This document shows positions 57,543 through 64,000 of a stretch of 64,000 bases of DNA, piece by piece. Position numbers and translations under genes: made by a program. Source of the stretch: JBQTIY01 sp052387675 (GTDB taxonomy: Bacteria; Planctomycetota; B15-G4); contig JBQTIY010000009.1 in assembly GCA_052387675.1 (NCBI GenBank), positions 186,001-250,000 on the forward strand. Direction: 5' to 3'. The notes below the pieces were generated by a model. The model was not told where the DNA came from. It did not search any database and worked only from the letters and a program-made list of their open reading frames with translations. Each line of letters starts with the position of its first letter. Positions within the stretch are counted from its first letter, which is position 1.

Positions 57543-59599
57543 CCGAGACCCGCGCCACCGCCGAAACCCGCACGACGGCCGAAACTCGCGCTACGACCTG
57601 CAACCGCGACTGCCCGGATGCCTGCGCAATTCTGGTGGACCTCGAGGACGGCCGCCCGGTGCGTCTGCGCGGCGCGGCCGACGATCCCGTGACGCGCGGC
57701 TTTCTGTGCGAGCGCACGAGCCGCTTTCTCACGCGCCAAAACGACCCGGCCCGTTTTCTGCGGCCCATGCTGCGGCGCGGAGCGTGGCGGCGCGCGGCCG
57801 GCGTGGGCGCGCCTTTGGCCCGTGACGAGGAACTCGTCCCCATCTCTTGGAACGAGGCGCTGGATCTCGCGGCCGAGAAGCTGCGCGCGATCAGCAAGCA
57901 AAGCGGACCGGCGGCCATACTGCACTACCGCTCCGGCGGCTCGCTCGGCTTGCTCAAGGTGCTTTCCGATCTGCTCTTCGAGCGCTTCGGTCCGGTGAGC
58001 GTCAAGCGCGGCGACATCTGCTCGGGCGGCGGCGAATCGGCGCAGGAGCGCGACTTCGGCATCTGCGAGAGCCACGATCTCTTTGACCTGCTGCACAGCC
58101 GCACCATCGTGCTGTGGGGCAAGAACGTGCACACCTCGAGCGTGCACCTTTTGCCGGTGCTGGCCGAGGCGCGCCGGGCCGGCGCGCGCATCCTGGGTAT
58201 CGATCCCGTGCGCACGCGCGCCGCAGAAGTCTGCGAGCATTTCGTGCAGCCGCGGCCCGGCGCGGACTTTGCGCTGGCCATGGGCGTGGCGCGCTGGCTC
58301 CTTGAGCGCGGCGCGACGGATCCGCGTGCCGGCGAGTGGTGCGACGGACTGCCGGAGTTCATGGCGCTCGCGCAGTCGCGCAGCGTGGACGACTGGGCTC
58401 AGCAGGCCGATGTGAGCACCGACGACGTGGCCGTCTTGGCGGAGGCCTACGGCCAGCAGCGCCCGGCTGCGATCTTGGTGGGTTGGGGGCTGGCGCGCCG
58501 GCGCAACGGCGCCGCCACCGTGCGCGCCCTCGACGCGCTCGCCGCACTCACCGGCAATCTCGGCGTGCCGGGCGGCGGCGTCTCTTACTACTTCCGGCGG
58601 CGCTCGGCCTTCGAGACGAGCTTTCTGCGCGGGCTGCCGGCCGCGCCGCGCAGCTTCGCCGAGACCTCCTTGGGCGCCGACATTCTCGCGGCCCGTGAGC
58701 CGCCGGTGCGCGCGATCTGGGTCACGGCCGGCAATCCCGTCTCGATGCTGCCCGACAGCGGCGCCGTGCGGCGCGCCTTCCTGCACAGCGAGTTCAACGT
58801 GGTGGTGGACACGCATCCCACCGACACCACGGATGTGGCCGACCTCGTGCTGCCCACGCTCACGCTGCTCGAAGACAGTGACCTGCTCGGGGCCTTCGGC
58901 AATCACTTTTTGCGGCTTTCGCAGGCGGCCGTGACGGCGCCGCTGGCGCGCGAGGCGCTAGATCCCGAGAGCGAAGGCCCGCGCCACGAACTGCACATTC
59001 TGCAAGGGCTGGCGCGCCGGCTTGGCCCCGAGGTGGAGGCGGCGCTGGCGGGCAGCGTGGACGAGTGGAAGTCGCGCCTGCTCGCGCGCACGGCGACCGA
59101 GGGCGTGGACTTGCCGCGGCTGCGCCAGGGCGCGGCGCGCAATCCCTTCGCGACCCAGGTGCTCTTTGCCGGTCGCCGCGTGCCCACGCCCAACGGCCGC
59201 GTGCAGCTTCTGCGCGAGGCGGCCGCACCGCCGCCGCAGCCCAGCGCGAACTATCCGCTCACGCTCTTGGCCTGCTCCACGCCCAAGGCGCAGTCCTCGC
59301 AGTGGTCCACCGCGCTGCCGCCCGGACCCGCCGAGCTGCGCGTGCATCCCGACATGGCTGCTGCGGCGGGCGTCGCCGATGGCGCCGAGGCGCTGCTCGA
59401 GAGCCGGCTCGCGGCGCTGACTGTGCGTGTGCGCTGCGATGCCACGCTGCGGCGTGACGTGGCCAGCATGGACAAGGGCGGCATGCTGCGCGACGGGCGC
59501 TGCGCCAATCTCCTTGTACCGGCGGTGGAAACCGACCTCGGCGGCGGCGCCGCCTACTACGACGAACTCGTGCGGCTCAGAGCAGTCCCGGTGGAGTGA
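57539..59599 (+). CDS. Molybdopterin-dependent oxidoreductase with N-terminal [4Fe-4S] site
   Basis: A 686-residue protein of the DMSO reductase superfamily (formate dehydrogenase/NapA-like). After an unusual N-terminal repeat (TETRAT, AETRTT, AETRAT) come TCNRDCPDAC and GFLCERTSRF, a Cys pattern for one [4Fe-4S] cluster. VPISWNEALDLAAEKLRAIS, YRSGGSLG, GWGLARRRNGA, VTAGNPVSMLPDS, DTHPTDTTDVADLVLPT and RCANLLVP are family segments. KRGDICSGGGES may contain the Mo ligand region. No signal peptide. GTG start overlaps the CDF gene, so metal export and this enzyme may be coordinated. Substrate unknown. Confidence 0.85.
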   Translation: MTETRATAETRTTAETRATTCNRDCPDACAILVDLEDGRPVRLRGAADDPVTRGFLCERTSRFLTRQNDPARFLRPMLRRGAWRRAAGVGAPLARDEELVPISWNEALDLAAEKLRAISKQSGPAAILHYRSGGSLGLLKVLSDLLFERFGPVSVKRGDICSGGGESAQERDFGICESHDLFDLLHSRTIVLWGKNVHTSSVHLLPVLAEARRAGARILGIDPVRTRAAEVCEHFVQPRPGADFALAMGVARWLLERGATDPRAGEWCDGLPEFMALAQSRSVDDWAQQADVSTDDVAVLAEAYGQQRPAAILVGWGLARRRNGAATVRALDALAALTGNLGVPGGGVSYYFRRRSAFETSFLRGLPAAPRSFAETSLGADILAAREPPVRAIWVTAGNPVSMLPDSGAVRRAFLHSEFNVVVDTHPTDTTDVADLVLPTLTLLEDSDLLGAFGNHFLRLSQAAVTAPLAREALDPESEGPRHELHILQGLARRLGPEVEAALAGSVDEWKSRLLARTATEGVDLPRLRQGAARNPFATQVLFAGRRVPTPNGRVQLLREAAAPPPQPSANYPLTLLACSTPKAQSSQWSTALPPGPAELRVHPDMAAAAGVADGAEALLESRLAALTVRVRCDATLRRDVASMDKGGMLRDGRCANLLVPAVETDLGGGAAYYDELVRLRAVPVE

Positions 59600-61145
59600 C
59601 CTGCCAGTCCATGCCGGTGAGTCCGGTGAGGTCGCGAACCGAGGCGTGCAGTGGGATTTTCATCAGGAGCTGGAAGGGCAGTCCGCCAAAGGTGGCGGTC
59701 GCTTGCTGCCCGTCGGGTGTGACCTCGACGGACGTCAACGCGTTGAGCAAGTAAGGCAAGATTTCGCCGTAGTCGCCGGCGATGAGTGACAGCGCCGGGA
59801 TGTCGAGGCCCTTGGTGGGATGGAGCAGGCCGTCCGGGTCGATGAAGGTGAGTTGTAGATGGAAGGCTCCGGGCACCTGGAGGAAGCGGATCTGTACTCG
59901 CGGGCCGCTGGGCCGGCTGAGGGCGTCGTAGGGGTTGCAGCCGCGCTTAGTCTCGAAGCCGTTGGACAGTCCATCGCCATCGCTGTCGGCGTCGCGGTCG
60001 ATGATGTTGGCGTAGACGTAGCCGGTTGCGTCGCCGAGTGAGATGGCGCCAAGCGTCCAGGTTGGATCGAGCGGGATGGAGGACGAAACACCGGTGTGGA
60101 GGTTCAGGCGGGCGAGGCGGCGTGTCGGCAGAGGAGTGCCGGAGATGACCGCAAAGACCTCTTCGCCCGACGCGCCCAGGGCGTAGCTCAGAATCTTGTT
60201 GCTGAACTGATATGTCGCTTCCGGAGCGCCAGGGCTAGCCGGGTTGATGCGGAAGAGATTCATTCCCGAAGCGACGCCGTCTTCGTGGAGGCTCACGACA
60301 TAGAGCCTGCCGCTCCCGTCGACGCGCAAGGCCCAGGTCTGGCCGTTGCTGCCGCCGATGCCCAGCGAAATGGTCTGGAGAATGCTTAACCCGTCGGTGT
60401 TCTCGAGCGGGTACGGACCCGAAGAGGCCGGTCCACCGCGCATCATCCAGAGCGTGCCGTCCGGAGCGCCGACGAGTTGCGGCAGGACTTCATCACCGGT
60501 TCCCGCCGTGAGATCCGGCGGTGTGTAAGCGCGAAGCACATCGCCCGTGTCGGGGTCGATCTGCTGGAGCAGAGTGCGATACCAGAAGTCGCCGTTCTGC
60601 GGAGTGACATCGGCGATCCAGAGCTGGCCGCCGGCAGTGGCAGTCACGTGGCGCGGATACACCGCCGTGTACTCCTCAGGGCCGTCCCAATTCGACCACA
60701 GCACCGAGCCGTCAGGCGCGACGCCGTACATCGGGCCCGGCGAGAGCAGCGGAATACGCGTCACCGCGAAGACGCGGCCATCTCGCATGACAGCGACGTC
60801 GCTTGGATTGTGGCCAAGAACGATGTTTGGAAGCACGCCGCCATCGGATGCGATGCGCACGAGCGTCTTGGGACCAAGGGCTGCGCACTCAACCCAGGCG
60901 ACGCCGTCCCGATCGATGACGAGGGACTCAGTCTGATCGAGAACGTTTCCTGCCGTCGGCGGTGTCGATGCTCCCAGAACCGAGAGTGACCTATCGAATC
61001 GAAGAACGGTTGGAGAGTCCCCAAGGCCAAATACCACAAGTTGGTTCCCAACTTGCGCGAACGGCTGAGAGCTAAGCGCGCCCAGCATGGCGAGGGTGCA
61101 GAGGCCTGTTCCGCGCAGTGTTGGCCTAGAAGATCTTGAGGACAT
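59577..61145 (-). CDS. Secreted beta-propeller protein with calcium-type repeat
   Basis: A 522-residue exported protein. Signal peptide GLCTLAMLGALSSQPFAQ is followed by NHL/SMP-like blades with repeated DGxxW/V motifs (IDRDGVAWVECAAL, MRDGRVFAVTRIPLL, APDGTLWMMRG, VDGSGRLYVVSLHEDG). A thrombospondin type-3-like Asp-rich stretch (DRDADSDGDGLSNGFET) precedes a ~120-residue beta-rich C-terminus. It probably binds calcium extracellularly. ATG 61145 shares a base with the stop of the FG-GAP gene (TGATG), so the two form an operon. It overlaps the convergent molybdopterin gene by 23 nt. Confidence 0.72.
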   Translation of the reverse strand: MSSRSSRPTLRGTGLCTLAMLGALSSQPFAQVGNQLVVFGLGDSPTVLRFDRSLSVLGASTPPTAGNVLDQTESLVIDRDGVAWVECAALGPKTLVRIASDGGVLPNIVLGHNPSDVAVMRDGRVFAVTRIPLLSPGPMYGVAPDGSVLWSNWDGPEEYTAVYPRHVTATAGGQLWIADVTPQNGDFWYRTLLQQIDPDTGDVLRAYTPPDLTAGTGDEVLPQLVGAPDGTLWMMRGGPASSGPYPLENTDGLSILQTISLGIGGSNGQTWALRVDGSGRLYVVSLHEDGVASGMNLFRINPASPGAPEATYQFSNKILSYALGASGEEVFAVISGTPLPTRRLARLNLHTGVSSSIPLDPTWTLGAISLGDATGYVYANIIDRDADSDGDGLSNGFETKRGCNPYDALSRPSGPRVQIRFLQVPGAFHLQLTFIDPDGLLHPTKGLDIPALSLIAGDYGEILPYLLNALTSVEVTPDGQQATATFGGLPFQLLMKIPLHASVRDLTGLTGMDWQVTPPGLL

Positions 61146-62998
61146 CACTCTTCCTCCGGCCAAAGGAAGGGAAAAGCGCGTCCTGCGCCCGTGAGGACGA
61201 CGTCGTCAACTTCGACATCCGCTTGGCGAGCCGAGATGATGAGCTGCTGTCCCAGGCCGCTGGGATGGTAGCTGAGCGCCACGATCCATGACCCGAACAT
61301 GTGGAGGTCACCTTCTTCGTCTTCATCGGCGGGCTCAGGCTCGAGGAGTGGCGTCGAGCCCCAGGCGTTCGCAATGTCGGCCGCGTAGTACGGCGGCGAC
61401 TCGGCGGCCGGCAAGGGCAAGCGGATGAGGTGCACTAGGCCGGCTCGATCGATGCTGTTCCAGTCGGCGTCCGGCTCGCCAATCAGCAAGGCGGGCTGGA
61501 CTTCCTCGGCGACCGGGTTCCAGAGGGATTCCACGTAAGCCACCGAGCGCCCAAAGCGTGCGCCCTGCTGTGGTGTTCCGACGTTCGACGGACGCTGCAG
61601 GAGCAGATAGTCAGGGTCGACCATGTCGACGTCTGTGTCGCCGATCCCGAAGTAGATGAAGAGGCCGCCGACGTCTACGACTTGCGGAGAACTGAGTGAG
61701 CCCGTGCCAATGAAATCAGTCACTTCCGCGTAGACCGCCATATCGTCGACACCGTCTAGCGCGCCGCCGCCCGGCGAGCCCACGTCGCCCACCGTGTGTA
61801 CGAACCATCCGAAGCTGTCATGCCAATCCGAGTCCTCGGGGTTCTGTGCAGTGTCCTGAAGATCACCAAAGGGGTTGCGCAGGACCTGGTACTCCGGCTC
61901 GGAGGGATTTGGGCCGCCCGACTGGTAGTCAAGGTCCGGGGGCGGCGGCCGATTGGCCCGCTTCAGCGTGCCGGTGGGGTTCGTCGTGGGGTGGTAGGCG
62001 TAGCCCTGGAACAGGCCGTAGAGGTAGCTGTTGCGGAAGACATAAGCAGAGCCGCCGAGCGGCGCATCCTGTGGCGTGTCGATCGTGGCATTCGCTGGCC
62101 GATCCTGACGGCCGACGACGACATCGAGATTCTCCGAGGCGCCGCTGAACTTTCCCAAAGAGACTTGGCAGCCGAAGTGGGCGCCCCAGTTCTCGCACGT
62201 GTCGTCCGGGTCGACGGCGTTGACGGCCACCCAACTCGCGTGTGGGTCGGAATAGAAGTCCTCGTGCCCGGCGAAGATGTAGAAGCGGCCCTCGTCGGCT
62301 GGAGGCGTCGGCGAACTGCCAGGCAGATTTGTGCGCGGGGCGCCGACAACGAGATCCACGGTGCCATCACGGGTGATGTCACCGAGGGCGAGGCCGTGTC
62401 CGAAGCCCTCGACTTCGATCGGAACGACGAGCGCATTCGGGCCCTGGTTCTTTGGGGCGAAAAGCGAACGCTGAACCGTGGACACGTCGGATGAGGCCAT
62501 GAAGTTGTACACCTCAACCGAGCCGCCGTCAGCGACTCCCGAAGGCGAGGAGCCGGGGTATTCGGCGTCACGTCCGTAGCAGCCGATAAGGATCAAGTTC
62601 GCAAAGGCCTCTTCGGTCTGCGTCGATTCGTTAAAGAACTCGCCGCGAGGATTCCCAATCGCCACAGCCAACTCTCCGAGGTGGGCGCCCATGTTGGCCG
62701 TGCCATTGGGGGTCAGGCGGTGCGGCTTGTCGTCTGGGGCGTCAAGCTCTTCATCCTCAAAGACGTAGGCTGCGCCAACCTGCGCCCGTCCGCCGACGCT
62801 CTCCGCCAGCGCGCAGATGACGATGTCATCGAGCGGGTCCCCTGGGCCACGCAGGCGCCCGGCGCCCATCGAAAAGCCGAAGTTGGCGTTCTGCTCGATG
62901 AAGTCGTCCGGGGCTTGAAGGTGCTGCACGGCCGGGTCGACGGACGGCTTGGATTCAGCCTGCGCGAAAGACTCTCGTACGCAGAGGGTTATCACCAA
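61145..62998 (-). CDS. FG-GAP (integrin-alpha-like) repeat secreted protein, start uncertain
   Basis: At least 617 residues. Repeats of the FG-GAP propeller type are visible: FGFSMGAGRLRGPGDPLDDI, GHGLALGDITRDGTVDLVVG, GCQVSLGKFSGASENLDVVV, FGWFVHTVGDVG and ARFGRSVAYVESL, with Asp-rich calcium loops. The first in-frame start in the assembly is TTG 62998, giving a signal peptide (VITLCVRESFAQA) that lacks a basic n-region. The same frame upstream would add VGWRLLATGL, a better signal, but has no start before a TAG at 63125. An ATG at 63120 with a GAGG site is out of frame by one CT repeat unit, so expression may be switched by repeat length. Confidence 0.75.
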   Translation of the reverse strand: MVITLCVRESFAQAESKPSVDPAVQHLQAPDDFIEQNANFGFSMGAGRLRGPGDPLDDIVICALAESVGGRAQVGAAYVFEDEELDAPDDKPHRLTPNGTANMGAHLGELAVAIGNPRGEFFNESTQTEEAFANLILIGCYGRDAEYPGSSPSGVADGGSVEVYNFMASSDVSTVQRSLFAPKNQGPNALVVPIEVEGFGHGLALGDITRDGTVDLVVGAPRTNLPGSSPTPPADEGRFYIFAGHEDFYSDPHASWVAVNAVDPDDTCENWGAHFGCQVSLGKFSGASENLDVVVGRQDRPANATIDTPQDAPLGGSAYVFRNSYLYGLFQGYAYHPTTNPTGTLKRANRPPPPDLDYQSGGPNPSEPEYQVLRNPFGDLQDTAQNPEDSDWHDSFGWFVHTVGDVGSPGGGALDGVDDMAVYAEVTDFIGTGSLSSPQVVDVGGLFIYFGIGDTDVDMVDPDYLLLQRPSNVGTPQQGARFGRSVAYVESLWNPVAEEVQPALLIGEPDADWNSIDRAGLVHLIRLPLPAAESPPYYAADIANAWGSTPLLEPEPADEDEEGDLHMFGSWIVALSYHPSGLGQQLIISARQADVEVDDVVLTGAGRAFPFLWPEEE

Positions 62999-63042
62999 GC
63001 CCGTAGCGAGGAGTCGCCACCCGACTGGGGCGGAGTGTGGAG

Positions 63043-63078
<36 letters not shown>

Positions 63079-63117
63079 CTGCGGAGTTGCAATCACGAAC
63101 GTAAGCAGATTCAAGAT

Positions 63118-63135
63118 CATGGCTCTACCTCGCAA
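63118..63135 (-). promoter_or_regulatory. Ribosome site and ATG upstream of the CT tract
   Basis: On the minus strand GAGGTAGAGCC precedes ATG (63120) with about 7-9 nt spacing. Read as assembled, this ATG gives only ~42 residues, ending at a TGA after the tract. Confidence 0.4.
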
Positions 63136-63198
63136 ACGACAAGGGAAGGCGACCTGCACCCGATCCGTGAATTAGCGTCACACGACCCTTCGAAATGG

Positions 63199-63999
63199 TC
63201 AAGGCCGGAACTGCAGCACGAGGACTGAGTCGCCCGCATCGCCAAACCGGGCTTCTTCTCGAAAGTGCGGGTCTAGAAGCCAGTGCGGCGTGTCGCGCTG
63301 GACTTGCCGCTCATCGAGAATCAGCCAGCGCACGCCGTAGTGCCGCATAGCGTGGAGCGCGGCGGGCTCGTCGAGCGGATCTTCGAGCACGAGCACCGGG
63401 CGCTGCGCGTAGAAGCCGTCTTTGCGGCGGTAGACGGCGAGGCGTTCGTCGGCGGCTGTGTGTTGGCGCGCATATTCGAGCGCCAAGAGCCGCGGCGCGT
63501 GATCGCTGTGCCGCGCGCGTGCGCCCGTGCCGACCTGCACGAGCAGCGTGAAGACCACGAGGCTGCGCAAGAGCCAGCGCTGCAGCCCTCGCCGAAGTGA
63601 GCCCTGGCGGTTCGCGGCCGAGCCCCAAAGGAAGGCGAGGCCGGCGCCGCCAGCCGGCACGAGCAGCAGCGCCGGCGCGAGCATGTGCCGCGAACTCAGG
63701 TAGCCGCTGTGATGAAACTGCAGCGTGCCGATTGCCACCCACATCAAGATCAGCGCAGCAAGCGCCAGCAGCAGGCGCGGCCGCGCACGCCACAGCAGCC
63801 ACAAGCCGGGCACCACAAAGATCCACGTGTCGAGACGCACCGTGCGATGCAGGCGCCGCAAGCTCTGCTCCAGCGAGAACCACCAGCTATTGCCCTCCGC
63901 GACCGCGTCGCCGCTCGCTTCGACATCGCCCGCTTCGAGATCACTCGGTTCGACAACACTCGCTTCGACTCCGTTCGATGCGGCGCCACTCACTTCGGT
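63199..63999 (-). CDS. Membrane protein C-terminal part, probable GT39-like transferase, cut by the window end
   Basis: The visible 266 residues have no convincing start: GTG at 63993 is in frame, but the frame stays open to the window edge. An Asp/Glu-rich linker is followed by about four hydrophobic segments (WIFVVPGLWLLW, LLLALAALILMWVAIGTL, MLAPALLLVPAGGAGLAFLW and LVVFTLLVQVGTG), then a soluble end (LLALEYARQHTAADERLAVYRR, then VRWLILDERQ). Layout and C-terminus resemble the two other GT39-like proteins in this window. FHHSGYLSSRHMLAPAL is a typical loop of that group. It is co-directional with the FG-GAP gene, 79 nt from its candidate ATG. Confidence 0.6.
   Translation of the reverse strand, partial: TEVSGAASNGVEASVVEPSDLEAGDVEASGDAVAEGNSWWFSLEQSLRRLHRTVRLDTWIFVVPGLWLLWRARPRLLLALAALILMWVAIGTLQFHHSGYLSSRHMLAPALLLVPAGGAGLAFLWGSAANRQGSLRRGLQRWLLRSLVVFTLLVQVGTGARARHSDHAPRLLALEYARQHTAADERLAVYRRKDGFYAQRPVLVLEDPLDEPAALHAMRHYGVRWLILDERQVQRDTPHWLLDPHFREEARFGDAGDSVLVLQFRP
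63914..63973. repeat. Four tandem 15-nt units encoding an acidic linker
   Basis: Four successive 15-mers of form CTCGCTTCGACAxxx (plus strand) encode five-residue units VEASG, LEAGD, VEPSD and VEASV in the last gene. Unit length keeps the frame, so copy-number change would lengthen or shorten the linker without a frameshift. Confidence 0.7.
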
Positions 64000-64000
64000 G

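Overview
GC-rich bacterial chromosome with tightly packed genes, many joined by 1-17 nt ATGA/GTGA/TGATG overlaps. There is no insertion sequence, integrase, phage gene or CRISPR array. The gene content fits a marine or aquatic Planctomycetota-like (PVC-superphylum) bacterium: an ECF sigma factor overlapping a membrane Ser/Thr kinase, secreted FG-GAP and beta-propeller proteins, two secreted proteins ending in a similar ~110-residue C-terminal region, several sulfotransferases, and a caa3/aa3-type oxidase operon. The taxonomic placement is inferred from gene content only; no rRNA gene is present.

Region 1 (1-19.4 kb) is a surface-polysaccharide locus. It holds a truncated GT4, a GT2, a methyltransferase with a short coiled-coil tail, a 1244-residue GT4-coiled coil-GT2 protein, the Wzm/Wzt ABC exporter (Wzt with a sugar-binding C-terminal domain), two sulfotransferases, a propeller-like protein, a split transketolase, another GT2 and a DUF4915-type protein. 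On the opposite strand are a third sulfotransferase, a nucleotide-sugar SDR and a GT39-like membrane transferase. Together these suggest an ABC-exported, sulfated polysaccharide whose chain length may be set by the long coiled coil.

Region 2 (19.4-32.2 kb) is mostly housekeeping: tRNA-Gly, a GT4, ispD-ispF, ruvC, a structured intergenic region, tRNA-Met, an RlmI-like methyltransferase, a DUF2064-GT2 fusion, malate dehydrogenase, an AceE-like 2-oxoacid dehydrogenase E1, a secreted protein and the ABC-F ATPase Uup.

Region 3 (32.2-45.8 kb) covers envelope signalling and respiration: a secreted Arg-rich protein and di-haem peroxidase, divergent from a sigma factor-kinase pair; a TlpA-like thioredoxin; an eight-gene cytochrome oxidase operon (di-haem cytochrome c, CoxB, CoxA, two CoxC-type subunits, subunit IV, a 66-residue CPYC protein and a Sco-like protein without copper ligands); a KamA-like radical SAM enzyme; and an SPFH/ribbon-helix-helix pair.

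Region 4 (45.9-64 kb) contains a large lipoprotein of unknown function, thyA-folA, a tail-anchored-like microprotein, a Tat-exported class V aminotransferase fold, two GT39-like membrane proteins (one cut by the window end), an FAD amine oxidase, a membrane coiled-coil protein, DUF4198, a CDF metal transporter coupled to a molybdopterin oxidoreductase, and a propeller/FG-GAP operon. The FG-GAP gene is preceded by a 14-unit CT dinucleotide repeat that places a Shine-Dalgarno-linked ATG one repeat unit out of frame.

Two regulatory patterns recur. Several first genes have a TANNNT hexamer only 6-8 nt before the start codon, consistent with leaderless mRNAs. In the few non-coding stretches, AT-rich inverted repeats can form mutually exclusive hairpins.
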